Shown: positions 26,034 through 39,563 of the stretch, piece after piece
How positions within the stretch are numbered: the stretch's first letter is position 1
How the letters are laid out: each line of letters opens with the position of its first letter
DNA from: Beaufortia kweichowensis
Lineage: Eukaryota; Chordata; Actinopteri; Cypriniformes; Gastromyzontidae
Assembly (NCBI GenBank): GCA_019155185.1
Contig: CM032798.1
Span: 4,291,501 to 4,355,500 of the forward strand
Length of the DNA stretch: 64,000 nt
Direction of reading: 5' to 3'
The notes under the pieces: generated by a model
The model's database searches: none
What the model was told of the DNA's origin: nothing
What the model saw: only the letters and a program-made list of their open reading frames with translations
Program-made: the position numbers and the translations under genes

Positions 26034-26250
26034 ATAATATATTTTTGAGTGGAAAGAATCATAAGTCATAAGTTATTGTTGGTGTTATTTATCATAACTG
26101 TTATTTCTGTCTCTGTTATAGGCCCAGATCTATGAAGGATATTATAGGATAGTCCAGTTATCTTCTATTGTCGTTCAGATATTCAGTCTGCATTAGTGAG
26201 ACTGTGCACTTGATGCATGTCAAAAAAGACACAAAAACATTCAGTCCTGT

Positions 26251-26500
26251 TCTCCCAATTAGCAGCACGCTCTTACGGTCGTGATTTAGATTCATGCAAA
26301 AATGTACCCGTTCCCCCTCAGGAACCCGTAAATCTCACCGAGCCCTCACCATGAGGAAAAGAACATGCAGTGCATGGCCTCCTTCACACGCACAGACGAC
26401 GACTTTAATTTCATTAGCAGACCAGCCTCCGCTCCTTCTGTCGAGAAAGAATGGAAACACAACATGCAAATGAAATATCTTGTCCTGTTTTTTCACTATT
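26251..26500. promoter_or_regulatory. Candidate regulatory element with octamer site
   Basis: A unique, GC-richer block in AT-rich intron. It contains ATGCAAAT (a perfect POU octamer, at about 26463) and TTTAATTTCATTAGCAG (homeodomain type). It looks like a vertebrate enhancer, but this rests on composition and motif content only. Confidence 0.3.
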
Positions 26501-29437
26501 TAATGATTTTCACTTCGTAGATTTACGTATTTGCTGAGTTGACGGCTTATGTGAGCCCGAAGGCCTGAGTTATGATCACGGTCTTTAAGTCCAGCTGGAC
26601 CCCAGACAGCTTTTTGCCGAGGCTGAGTCATTTTTAATAGGAGAAGCAGATGATCTTATTTTTGGCTGCACTGGAGGTGCATTAACATCATTTATTCCAG
26701 ACTGGTTTTAAACTATTTTATTGTGGGTGGCCTTCGTGTTTGAAGCTCAGACCAGAAGTCGTCCCGGACACGGAAACTAACCGACCACTTTACCCAGCAG
26801 CGTTTTTATATACAAGGCATGCAGGATTATTCCAGCCTGGGTATAGGGGTGCATTAATTGCTGCTTTATTTGTTGATCTGTATTTGTGGATACTTGGTAT
26901 ATACACATTTTCATTTCTGTTTTTCGTGTTCTGTTTTCCACAGAAAAATCATCCTACATGATGTAAAGAACATTCTGTGCAAATATAAGCTTGATATCTT
27001 TAATATTGACTGAGTAATGACATGCCAAAGATGGAAATCATAATGATAGATGATGCAAGTTGTACTTGATATTTGTGTAGCTCTTGCTTTTACCCATGAT
27101 CCTTTGCGCTAATGTAATGCCGTGCACTTTGATGCTACGGTTGGCACGCTATTTCAGAGATGTGTAATTTATCAGGCTAAGTCACAGGAAAACAAGAAGC
27201 TTTACCTTCAGGTTTCTAAGAACCGGCAGTCACCAATGCTAGAAAGTCAATATGGTTGAGTAGGGCACGTTGGCACGCCATGTAATTTTATCTACATGCA
27301 TGCCTTACTTTGTAGATTTATGTTGATAACCACCAATGATACGGTTCAGTCTTTTGGCATGGCCAATGCTCGGGAACATCTGAGAAGCCTGCTGACTGCT
27401 CATTAACAGATTTTATTATTAGCAGACCTCAGTTACTGGCATGACATGTCTAACATCGTTCAGAACTACATCGTTCCTCCTTTGTACAAAAATGTAATAC
27501 ATTTTTTTACATGTTTTACATGTTTTTCAGAATGTTGAGAAGAGTGGAACGTTTAAGATGCTCAACCGCAGAAAACCAAATACCAAACTGAACATGTGTA
27601 GCTGTCACTTTTTCATTCTCTGCGGTCAGCGGACCCTAGCTCATTACGGCATTGTGACTCGTGTTCCTGTGTTTGTTTACAGCATGTGTTCTTCACCAGC
27701 GATGGGCTGCTGCAAACATCCAGTCTGCTGCTCGTGACATGGGGTTTTAATTACGGCCAAGCCTGTGAATAGTGTTTTTTTTAAGTGTCCGCATTCATGC
27801 TAGCCTGGAGCGTAGCAGACCTTAGCCCCGAACAGAGAGGTTCTTGTGCGGCCGCCGCGTGAGTGCGTCAGCTCTCACGGGAAAAATTCGAGAAATGCCG
27901 TGGACTAACAGTCATGTCTGTTTTTTGTAAAAGACGAGGAGAGTAAGCCACAGTCTTTAGTGCTGTAAAAGCCGTCGGTGGCATTAGATTATAGAGTGAT
28001 TGAGATGATCTTTCTTCCTGTTGTAGCGCTGTTAAACTTTATCACACCTTTAACTAGCTGCCCGGCAATTTGGTCCACATCTATTTTAGTCTTTGGCTGG
28101 TTTTGTCATACAGTATGCCGTCCTTTCTAGGATCATTGGATCCTGTTGAAGTAATATTTTCTTCACCTCATCAATGTCACGCTCGCTCTTCAGGTGGATG
28201 TCCAACTTTGAATGGTGATAATCAGAAACTGGTCTGCTGTCACTAAGTTTTATAGCTGTATTTCCCTGTGGTCTGTGAAAGTGATCAGCTGTGTCCCTCC
28301 CCACCAAATCCGCTTGTCTAGTGTATGCATAAGTCATCATAATGGTTGTGCTTTGCTCAAATCCACCGTCACAATGGGGTATTTTGTGAACCGATTGTCC
28401 AGACACGGTCAGAACAGAAGAGAAATGGGGAAAAAAGCAGACGGATCGGCACAGCTGTATTTGCAGCTAAACGTTGCACTAGAGCACTTTGGCCTCTTTA
28501 CGGCTTTGATTGGCCACATCTGGCATTATTACTTCCACATTTTGACCACAAAGCGGACATCCTATTGAGGTTACTTCTTCAGCCAGCAGTGTGAGAATCT
28601 ACCCCTCCTATAGTTATCTGAGCAGCTTGATAATGTCTAACCCTCGGTACTGTCGTCAGCCATGCTGGTTATTCGATCCAGATGGAGATAGCGGCCTTTT
28701 GCTAGCAACCAATGTGACCTTCTTGTGACACGTGGGACCTGGTTTTCGTTGCCCTTCGCCCAATGGCAGGGTGAAGCATGCGCAAGTGTGAAATGTGATG
28801 CCTTCCAGAACAAGATTTTTTTTTAGGAACCTCAGACCTGGAGGGAGATACAGAGCTGTGTTCTCCAAACGCACTCCCGACATGGTAACAAAGAGAAAGA
28901 TAAAGCAACTAAGAAGCTTTTCAAAGAGAAAGAAGCAGAGGTGTTTTAAGGAGAGGAGATTTTGGGAACGCTCCATGACTGCAGATCTGCACCCCTCCCC
29001 CAGAGAAGCAATGTTTCCTGCCTTGCCTCTCAGCTGAAATCAGATTCCAAACCTCGCTCGGGCCTTGTTTTTCTTGGCACGAGCCACGCACAGACACTCG
29101 TGTAGAACTTCTGTCTCAGCCGCTCAGAGGTTTTTCGCTGGCCTCTTTTTCATCACACACCTCCGTTTTTCTCATTCGTTCGAGAAAAACAGCATCTCCA
29201 GCGCTCTCTCGCCAGGACGGTTTTTGGACGGAACTTAAGCTGTCCTCACCCCACACACATTTTAATAACATTTAAATATCTCCAGATGCAATTTAAAAAT
29301 AAAACGCCACAAACGTTAGCTAGAGGCTTTGCGGTTTCACGCTCTCGTTTTCGAAACATCAGCTGTTGTGAGATCTTTCTACGTTCTTAGCTGGCGGTTA
29401 TCTTGATGGCCATTATTTATATACAGGACCCAAAGGA

Positions 29438-29464
29438 AAACACTGTGTGCTAAACACAGTGTTT
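29438..29464. repeat. Perfect 11 bp inverted repeat, 5-base loop
   Basis: AAACACTGTGT (29438-29448) and ACACAGTGTTT (29454-29464) are exact reverse complements separated by GCTAA. The stem is too short for a pre-miRNA and there is no T run for a terminator-like role. Confidence 0.85.
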
Positions 29465-31639
29465 GCTAACAAAGATTCTCTATTACCAGAATAAGTTGTT
29501 TGTTTGCTCCATGTTTACTTAAATATTTTATATAAAAATGTACGATTTTGTTTTATATTTCATATTATATTTAATATTATTTTTATTTTATTATATTATA
29601 TTATATTATATAAATTCATAGATAGATGTGTAAATGCATGTATACATGCACACATTATATTATGTATTTTGTATACATGTGAATATTATCATAAGTATAG
29701 TAGTAGCATATGCAAAAACATTTTTATTTGTTTTTCTTTACGTTGCAGACTGCAGTTAGCATACCAAACGGCTCTTTCTCAGCCTATGGCTCAGGAAAAT
29801 GACCACCTTTGTGTTTGAAGGACCATAAAAAAGTCTCTGTCTCCAGTTGCTTGTCAATGGTTCAGACACCGAGGGTGTCTTATTTACACTAAAGACTAAT
29901 ACACAGTCTATGTAAGTGTGTGTGTGAGAGGTAGATGTGTGGTTCTTTCTGCAGGGGAGGGGACAGTAAACCAGACTGATCTCATGAGGAAAGTTAAACA
30001 GTCCCACGTTTGAGAGAAACTTCTGGGCTATTTTTAGTCATTACATTCATAAGCAGCTATGGTCGACATCTCACTAGCTCACTCGAAACAACTCCACTTT
30101 GGCAGGGATTGGCACGGGGGAATGTTTTTGCAGAAATCTTGCGCTCTTCTGTTGATGGTTTGTCGCGGTCTTGGGGGTGGTGGATTAAACACCACATTTC
30201 TCTTGGTCTATAAAACCAGAAACGATTAATAAACTAAATTAGAATGTATGATGAATCAGGATCGTAATATCCGTTTTGTTTTTGTCTCCCCAGACCTTGC
30301 TGGAGAAGATTTCTGTTTAGTAAACACAGACTGTGTGCTGATTCTGCCGTTTTGTGTCTGAAAATCAGCTGAATAAATTGTCTATGCTGACATAACACAC
30401 AACTGACCTTCTTAAGAGACTTCTGTTGCACCAAACACATGAAATCAGACCTCTGAAGTCATGTTTTGGACTTTCAAGGGTATTTACTAGACTCTCTGGA
30501 CTCTCTTCTCTTCTTCTCTTACCTACAACAAAGCTTCAAATGAACTCCATATGATGTTCGACAAGTCCCAAATCTGAAAAATTACCCGTGCAATGTTTTC
30601 CGTTGTTTTCCACGAGTTGGGTTTTGTCGGAGGGGTGTGTTGTAAGATCGGAGGAAGGTTGAGGGAGGTGTAACGTATCACATCATCTGTACAGCCCTTC
30701 ATTGGCAGAGCACATTCCCAAAGAGGAAAATATAGTCATGTGACCCATTACGAAGAAGTAAACAACAGCGATAACAAGCTTTTTGTGTAAATAAACTATA
30801 AGAAATGAGTCTTGGATGCATAGCTCTGTAGTTTAACTTTAACTACTAACGTCTAGTTTTGCAATCATTAACTGCTGGTTAAAGTCGTTGTTTTGTTTTG
30901 GTGTGCATGACTGCGCTAAAACTAGTTGTATGTGCTGGTGAGGTTATGGGGTTCACAGGAAAAACTTTGTGGGGGGTTGCAATGAGTTATATGAGAATCC
31001 AACATAAACATAACAAACACACACATAGCAAAAGGGTGCGTGTCTCTACAACCCCGGCCAAATTGAAAGCCTCTGTCCCTGCATTCAGTACCAATTAAAT
31101 GCTCTCCTTTGTGGCCGGGCCGAAACAGCTGCAATGACTCCACAGAGTCTGTTAAGACCAGGATAGAGCCGGGCCCCTTCTGCGCTCCAAAACACACACA
31201 CACACACACAGTGAGAGAGAGGATGATGGAACGAAAAGAAGGAGCAAACAGCAAAGGTTAGATAAGAAGCAAAAATCACATCCAAATGTTTACGCAAGAG
31301 GCGGCCCGGCTACTTTACTCTCCCTTATCTCGCCTATATAATAACGCACAATTATAGAAGAGATAGCGGCCTGCGGACAATAGCCCACCACTACAGGAAA
31401 TGAGAAATAGCTGGTAAACAAACACTTCATAGAGTGTACTTTGATGTAAAACACAAATCTGACAAAGGCTGGGTGGAATCTCGTTTTTTTTACGAGAAAT
31501 TTTACTTCGAAGCACAAAAACAACTTGTATGTAGTGTATGAAAACTTTTTTGTTCTTGTTATCGCTTGACTGCTGCTGTTTTAAGTATACACAATTTTAA
31601 TAATCTGTTGCTTTCTTTAAACAGTTCACTTTGACGTGA

Positions 31640-31910
31640 ACAAAATAATAATAACAAATTTTATGCGAGAGGGCCCTCTGTCTGGGCATAATAGAGGGAG
31701 TTATTCCCTTTTGCGGGCTAGTGTTTAAAGAGTAATTTGTCTAGTAGCGTCTCGTCCAGTGGAGATGATAATACTCCTTTCACTGGACGATGGCAAGGCA
31801 AGCCTGAGATAAACTGATCCAGGCTAAATTTAAACCTGCGGACAGACATGACGCGCCAGCGGTGCATGTCTCCATTCCGCTCTCGGCTCGCTATGCATGA
31901 CTCTATACAT
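31640..31910. promoter_or_regulatory. Candidate conserved element with hairpin
   Basis: A unique, GC-richer block holding a perfect 10 bp inverted repeat, TCGTCCAGTG (31752-31761) and CACTGGACGA (31781-31790), with a 19-base loop. AGAGGGCCCTCT (31668-31679) nearby is itself a perfect 12 bp palindrome. The block is compact and lacks repeats, which suggests selective constraint. This is inferred. Confidence 0.3.
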
Positions 31911-34900
31911 TTCTATAGCGTTCTGTATATCAAGTTAAGAGATCTTTTGGTGCATTTCAGCAGTGTTATGTAATATGCTTGCTTAGATTTGGGAGAAAAA
32001 GGGAAAGGGTCTTTTAATGGTCACGGATCTGTGCCGAGGCAGCATAAGTGGAATTGCATGAAAAATTTAGATTGTAATCTTTAAAGACTCAGTGATACTT
32101 TTTTCTCTTTTAATGTATTTTTTCCAAATTGGGTTATGAATAAAAAATTGTGTTTGCTACTAGTTTGGCTATAATTAAATAAAAACAAAATAAATGATTT
32201 TTGTTCTTTTCTTAACACATCTTAAGACCCCATGTACAGTATGTTTGTACAATGTAAATGTTTTTTACATGATACATATGCAAGACGCCCCTTCAGTCCA
32301 TTATTATTATTATGATTATTATTAGATGGCTTGTATTGTATTGTATTGTAATCCTTTAAGTGAAGTGATATCTTTATTGTCTTGAATTCTTTAGAATTAG
32401 TGTCACAGTCAACGTTCTCACCTTTTATCTTTCTTTGTCTGTCTCCGTCTCTACCTCTTCATTACGAGACCCCTAATCTGTCTTTGAAGATGACGGCGAG
32501 GATTAAAACAGAACCCTGTTGTTACAACATCAGTCACTGGCGTGTGTGTGTGTGTCTGTAGAGGCGGGTGTGTCTGATAACCAGACAGTCAGACGGTGGC
32601 TTTTTACAAGTAAAAAAATTGACAAACTAATCTTTTCCTCTGTTAAGATGTCATGCATCATTTACTGCATAATGTTTGTTTACTGTTGTTTGGTTTTACT
32701 TTTGAGAAGTTTTCTAAGAATTTAGAGCTTGTCTATTGTCTTTTATATTTCTGTTTAATGTGCTTTGACAATTATAAGTAGGTTAAGTTTTAGATTTTTC
32801 TGTTTGTTTAAGTGGTCTGACAACAGGGTCGGTAGTCAGGGGATTAAGGGGGCGGTAGGCGTGTTTGAGAAACCTGTTTGAAGGTAATAATTATTTTTGC
32901 GATGAGTGCTGTAAGTGGGGAAAAATAAAGTTAATGTTTTCTCATAAGCCTCTCCTACGCTTTCTCTTTGTAAGTAGAAACTTTACATTTTCAGTTACAA
33001 AAATGTGGTGGTTTAACAAAAAATGAATTGTTTGTATGTTTAAAAAATGAATAGCTGTCAACAGTCACGGCATTAACCCAAACCCTGAGTGTTAATTTCC
33101 CTTTATCTGCCGCCTAGACTAACTGCTAATGTGATATCCTCAGACACGCTCCATTACATGTGTGGACACTTGCCTTAATCTGTGTGTGCATTGCAGATCT
33201 GAGAATTGTTATTTTAGGAAGAATCTTTTGTTTAAATGTTCTGCAGTCTCAATTTTGTCAGATTTTTCTTTAGGAGAAATATAATTATACACAAATACAA
33301 ATGACAAGATTGTTTTCATACAGTAAGAGTATATTTTGAAAAAAAAATTTTTTATTGTATACTTTGTAAGAAATAGAAAAGTTTGTCCTAGGTGAAATTT
33401 TTATCGTTCCTTTGAAGTTTATATAAAGATGTCTGACTTTTGATTGCACCCTTCTGGCAAATCTGAGCAGTTCTCGAGATGCATGTAAGATTGTGTCTCT
33501 GTTTGGTCATTATGTATTTTCATTGACATCATTGATTTTAGAAATCTGTGTTATTCCTCCTATTGCTTTTTACACAGCATAAACGGCTGTCCTGTATTTA
33601 TATTATACCGAGTGCAAGTGAATGAATTACACAGAAAGAATTTCAGTGTAAAATTTACAACTGACACATGAAATTTTTAAAACCCAAATGCGTGCGCTAT
33701 GCTTTTCAGAAAAGTCTGGCAGCTCTGTTAAGGCCAGTGTCCTTTATTAAACACAGCCAGTCATCTCCAAATAAGGCAAACACTGTACCCTTCATACGCT
33801 TCCAGCCCCCCGCTGCACTGCCAACAAGTGTGCATTTAACACCAGTATAAAACCAGACCCTCCAAACCACAGCACACTAACGCTTTACAGTCAAATTTCA
33901 TCAGGAGAAAAGTGCCATTGTTAGTGGTTATTATTGCTTATACTTTGGGTAGGGATTTGAGCAAACTCTGAGTAGTACATATTGGCATGCAACTTGTACG
34001 TCGTTTTTCTCAAATTTTGCTGAGGAGAGGTGTGCTATTAATTTGCCAAGTGATCGGGTTTGCTTTTTCATCTATATTTTTTCCTTGGCATGTAAAAATA
34101 AAATGGGTGACTCTATGCCATATATTTGCATTAAAGGATGTTATTTTGCCTGAAACGTCATTTCAAATGTTAAAATGTGTTTACTGTGCTGTAATGTTAA
34201 TGTGCCATTATTGTGTTGTTAATCTCTTGTTTCTTGTCTGTTTGTCCTTCCAGGTAAGAACTGAAATCTGAATCTTCTCACCTATAAAAGCACTCGATTT
34301 TCCATGTAAGTAACATTGTAATTTTTACTGCACCTTATGCGCTTCGGGCCTGTACTGTAATATACTCTGGATAATGTCGTTTTGACAAACCCTTGGGCAG
34401 TTGTGTCGTTCAAAATGTCAGGAGCTAAGCTTACCCCACCTCTTCACTATCTTGTAATCCCGCTGTCAGGCAAACAAAGGCCCTTTGCGGACGTGAGATG
34501 ATACCATCTTCTCTTTCTGTTCGTCTGCTTTCACAAAAAGGAGCCGTTTAACCACCTGTAATCTTCTCAGAGCGCCACTGGCATAGCCATAATACATCCT
34601 TAACCTTTATTGACCACCGCGTTTGCATAATCAACGGTTAAATAGCAACTTCCCAGGGTTTTTGTAATTGTGATACGCTGGAGGTAGACCATCAGGGGAA
34701 TACCAAAACTGCCAGGATTTCAGGGATAAAAGATCGAGAGTAGGCCTTTTAGTGACTGCTTTGAGATCGTAAGTGCGCTTCTCGCTTCTGGAGCCAAAAG
34801 CTGGGAGTCTGAAAGCCACGCTTGTGTGAGCCTGAAGGGTCGACGAGCAACGGGTCATGGGGGGCATTGTGTTGAGCACTTAACCTCAGATTGAGAGACC

Positions 34901-35524
34901 CTCGCCTTTGCACGCAGCTGCGCGCGCTGCCTGACTAACGTTATCTCCGGCAGACGTTACCTGGGAAGACGTGCTTGGCTGAGAAGCAGGAGAGATAACA
35001 GGCCTTTAGGAGAGGGAGGACAAAGAACACACTTTCCTGATGTCTGGAGGTGGACAGGAGAAAGACAGAAGGGAGATGAGAGTGCAGTCAGGCATGACAG
35101 GGTTATAGGAGTTTATATGTGTCATTCCATAATTACGTGGTTATTTGTGTCTGCATACTCGTGTCTAGCAGTTTCAAGTAGACATGAAATTCAGATTGAA
35201 TTTGTTAACTATTTAATGATGCATGTTTCTTTTCTTATTGATTATGCTTATTGATTTATCATGGCATGTTTTTTTTTTGTTTTGTTTTTTCAAAAGAAAG
35301 TTTGTATTTGTAATCCTTGTAATAAAAAGCATTATTATTAAAACATAATTAATTAAAAAGGTACATTAAGAATCAGTTTTAAAAACTTTAGGTTGAGCTG
35401 TTACAATTACAATTTCATTAGAAATTTCATTTTGACATCATTTGACTTCACGTAATGATAAGTATGTAAAGAAACCTGCAGTTGTGGTGCTTTTTTTTTT
35501 AGAGCCAGAGGTTATGAATTGCAA

Positions 35525-35810
35525 AAAATAATGGCACCGCCTCTAAAATGACATTTTTGTTGCTCTTTATTGAATATTCTATTTATTTTTACTTTAAACA
35601 ACTATATAATCCAATTTAATAAAATAATGGCACCGCCTCTGAAATGACATTTTTGTTGCTCTTTATTGAATATTCTATTTATTTTTACTTTAAACAACTA
35701 TATAATCCAATTTAATAAAATAATGGCACCGCCTCTGAAATGACATTTTTGTTGCTCTTTATTGAATATTCTATTTATTTTTACTTTAAACAACTATATA
35801 ATCCAATTTT
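35525..35810 (+). repeat. Three-copy 96 bp tandem array
   Basis: The word GGCACCGCCTCT ends at 35544, 35640 and 35736, exactly 96 bases apart. The following ACATTTTTGTTGCTC ... AACTATATAATCCAATTT is the same in all three. The first copy has AAAATGAC where the other two have GAAATGAC, and the third diverges after CCAATTT. Near identity suggests a recent duplication. Confidence 0.95.
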
Positions 35811-38390
35811 ACCCCATATTAACACTAATAGGAGTAAACGGTGTATTAAATTGTAGAGGTAGAATGTTCCCAAAGCTTGCAATAATTTTAAGTGTGACAT
35901 TTTCCTGGATCTTTTATTCTTTTTGGGACAACATTCCCATCACACAAACATAGTTCTACCCCTAACTATTAAAAAACCCTTAATTTCAGAGTAATGATAA
36001 AAGATTATTAATGTTGTTGAGCCCAAACCTCAACCCTAACCCCAGCGTAAAATCTGATTGGTCAATAGGAATGTTATTCTTCAACCAACAAGGATGTTGA
36101 TCCAGGAACATGTCCTACTTAGTAAAGTCATTGTAATCTTGTGGAAAGTTTTACCTTTTTGTCTATTCCTCATTAAACAGTTGTTTCCTAATTAGCTTAA
36201 TAAGATGTAACAGTTTGGTATCGACGGTTTGGTAAACAGCTGAGAGTTCTCTGCTAAAGCTTTAGTTAAATAAGACCCATATGTCACTAAATACTCCTGC
36301 TCTTCATTTGTTCCTTCCTTTAGCATCAATTCCTTTGGAGAATATTTTGTATCGTTATGATGATTAAACCAGCTACATCAATGACCTAAAAAGTCTTGCA
36401 TTTGAATAGACCGTTTGCCTGTTTACCAAATTTAAAGCACAATAAGTTTTGTGTGTTGATGCTGTGTCAGGACTTGGACTTGCACTGGACCTTTTCTTTC
36501 CAAACCATAATGCATCTAGTCCAGACCAACACTAAATTGTCAGTTAACTGTGGCGTTTTTGGTCGTTCCCTAACACCAAAATAAATAGACATTAAATTCA
36601 GGTTCAATTCTTTCAAATAGACCAGTTTATCCAACAATATTCATAAATCTTTTAGGCTAAACCGTACCAGTGGGAATTCTGGGTAGTTGGTGAAAAAAGC
36701 AAATTTTGGATGATGTAATGTAGCCAGTGGTAGCTAAGCAATAGTTTTTGGGATTGTACGTGTTTCCTGAGAAAGGAAGGATTGATGGTTGAGGTCATGA
36801 ATGACATGCGTGTCAGCCAGCGTGTTTACTTCCGTTGGCACGCTTTTCTAGATGTAGCCTTGCAGAAGCTCCAGCACCGTGGGTCAGAACAAACACAGGA
36901 TGTCTGAAGCTCTGTGAGGTATTATGATGGATTGGCTTTATTAAGAGTAGAACTCAGCATCTGGGGAGAATCAAGGGTGAGGATAATAAAACATGGGGCG
37001 AACAAGCGACCCTGCAAACTTTAGAGCAGTTTTAAAGCTCCAGGCAAACAGCTGAGAAATCAGCAGGGCAGAAGATGAGAGATTGCGTTTCTATGTAGTG
37101 AGAAGACATTAAATAAGATGCCAAGAAGATAAATATATAAAAAATAATTAACTCCATCCAGCTTGCTTTCTTTGCTTGCTTGCATTCTTTTTTCTTGCTT
37201 TCTTCTTTTTGTGGATTCAGGAGTGACTCCTGTATTCCATTCACACACTAAATGAAATATTAAGGATTCAGTTTGGCAAATAAGTGAGATTATCACTCCC
37301 AGAAACGGTGGTGTGTATGTTACCCCCTTGAACTTAAATCTTTTTCAGCTAGGTGTATCTTTCATCCTATAAGCTCAGGTAATATTTTTACTCTTTTATT
37401 GTATCTGGCTTGAGAAACAGTTGCTTTTCCACAAAACTTACGACTGCTGGTTTCTTTGTTTTTCCACTAGGCCCTCAATCTTGCTCTGCTTAGACCAGCC
37501 CTTCTGATTTCCAAGAAATGGACATCCATAGCATCCATCTCACTCTATTTCTGTACAAAGATGGTAATTTAGTGCGTACACCGTCATGTGGATTGAAGAT
37601 CGTAAAGGCGAAGGGAAATACAGTAACCGAGGAAGGCGTTGGTGGAGTGGAACAACATTAAAGTGGTTCTTGATGTCTTTGGCTGGACTTTAATAGCTCT
37701 CTGTTTCTTCTTGATCTGTTCTTTAGGGTTAAGCCCTCCAGTAGAGCAGTGATAGCCCTCAAGTTGAGAGGTGTAGGTTAGGGATAGAGAACAAAAATTC
37801 GATTGTAGACATGCATGAAGGTGAACCAGTTTTTGGTTTTAGCTGGCAGATGGGATACTTGACCTCTACCGTAGACTGCAGTGAGGTCACTAAGAGTATA
37901 AGTACATTAACTCTGTACACATCTGTCAGCATGTGGTCAAGATGAGTAACGTGTTGTAAAAAATGAGAACGTGGGACAGAAATTTTCCATGTTTTCTTTG
38001 GAATCCCTGGTGGATTGTGTAGGGTTATTTAAGATGGTATAGTAGTGTTACAATTTACATTTCAAGTGAAATGCTTTTGGTTATGGTTTCTGTTCCACTC
38101 TGGAGGTCTCAGTAGGGTCTTTGGATTTTCTGCTGTTTTTTTTGTTGTAGGTTTGACCTTCGTTCTGTGCCAACTTTGTGAAGGAGGGTCTCTGTCTAGA
38201 AGAGCCCCCGGCGTTCCATTCCTCATTCTCTCATTGGCTTCCTAATATTTTTTTCTTCTCTCCAATATTCTTTACTCTTCACCCTTTATTTCTCTCGCTG
38301 ACCTTGTAAAAAAAGTTGGATGTCCTCCAAACAATAGGCTCCCAAGTACAGTACATTCAAAAATACCAAAACATCAAAGATCTTGAGATG
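35811..38390 (+). other. Intron 3, fourth part
   Basis: AT-rich intron. I see no gene, clear element or array in it. Confidence 0.6.
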
Positions 38391-38780
38391 TTCTTGAGCT
38401 CGCCCATTAATTCAATTAAAAGCCAGCAGCGATGGAGACAGAGAAACAGAGACGGGGAAATTAAGAGTTGCAGGGGGTGCGAAAGGATCCGCTAATCCCA
38501 GACTCGCCTTATCAGCCCGTGAGTCAGGTCTAGCCGGTGGGAATGCCTTTTATTCCGCCCCGCTGATCTGACTTCAAAGGTGGCGTGGGGCCCGCGATAC
38601 ACCCCTGCTGTATACCCATGCATTCATTAGAAAGCAGATTAGCGCTAATCTGCTGGAACACACCTGCCGGACAGAAAGCGGCTGTAATGTGGGTGTAAAG
38701 GGGGATTGCTGTGATTGCAGAGGTCACAGCACTAACTAACTCAAGACCTGATCGGGGATCAAGGTGACTAGTGGTTAATT
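38391..38780. promoter_or_regulatory. Candidate conserved element with 22 bp palindrome
   Basis: A GC-richer, repeat-free block of about 390 bases. It contains a perfect 22 bp palindrome at 38633-38654 (half site AGCAGATTAGC). The palindrome sets two GATTA/TAATC homeodomain sites facing each other. CATTCATTAG, CCATTAATTCAATTAAA and CTTCAAAGG (TCF/LEF type) words lie close by. The arrangement fits a developmental enhancer; no conservation test was possible. Confidence 0.4.
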
Positions 38781-39563
38781 TGTTAATTGGAAACAGGGGA
38801 CTTGGAGAAGGGGTAAGTGTAGTATGGTGTTGAAGTATCATAAGTGTTATATGGAAAAGTAAGAGGATGAATGGATAGACAGATTAATATTTACTTAAAA
38901 GTTTAGGGTCACTAAAGATGCTAAAGTATAACATAGTTTTGATTTATTTATTTATTTTTTTAGTAACATAATTCAGTAATTCTTAGTGACATAGTTATAT
39001 TTGTATAGTTTTGATGGGTTTATTATTGTTGCAAATAAAGAATAAGTGACCCTAAACCTTTGAATGGTAATTAAGTATTTATTGGTGCCATTTTTGCTCA
39101 TACTTATAGGTGTTATAGGTTTTAATCTTAAACATTGGCATGTTTGTGCTACAGACATGAATGATATCTAAAATGATATTTATTGAGTAAGCACCTAGCA
39201 AGAATTTAGTTCACCTCATTCATCTCATACCTAAAGATAATTCCTATATACGTTTCAAAACAATTTATAATGTTAAATCCATAAATGTTGATGTTAACAG
39301 TCTTTTAGTTTTATTTAGTTTGAACATGTCTGTATGCAGCCTGCATGACGATTCATTAGCGTCTGCACATTTCCTGCCTCATGTCTGTGGTGTGATTTGG
39401 ATCTCTGCTCTCCTTCACCCCAGCAGGCACACTGGGTGTAATCTTGTGTTAAGTCTTAACAGGCTGATCTGGATCAGACATTGATCTTTGCCTCCTGCTC
39501 ATTACACTCGTCTGTGCTTGCACATGTAACCTTTGACCACTAACAGCAAGAACTTATGAAAAA

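Larger units (their letters stand above)
16811..26250 (+). other. Intron 3, second part
   Basis: No gene is seen. The block holds fragments of the CTAGCAACCACCCA repeat (16841-16884, 23165-23220), a worn ATCGGC/TGCAT-type repeat near 19020-19385, an AT-rich repeat at about 25440-25560 with a second copy near 58500-58620, and a SINE tail at 25981-26033. Confidence 0.65.
26501..35524 (+). other. Intron 3, third part
   Basis: No gene is supported. GC-richer unique blocks lie near 27780-27905 (with GCGGCCGCCGCG), 31640-31910 and 34880-35000. There are short (ATATT)n, (CA)n, (GT)n and (TGTAT)n runs at about 29580-29612, 31191-31210, 32540-32555 and 32331-32350. A perfect 11 bp inverted repeat lies at 29438-29464. 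Frames of about 110 codons near 28086-28976 match no family I know. Confidence 0.6.

Noticed and set aside
28086..28976. Frames of about 106-118 codons on both strands
   Set aside because: Several overlap each other on opposite strands, with no known domain, no splice pattern and no transposon signature; taken as chance frames. One minus-strand frame (28086-28406) has a charged helix-like end (KSERDIDEVKKILLQQDP) and would deserve a protein search.
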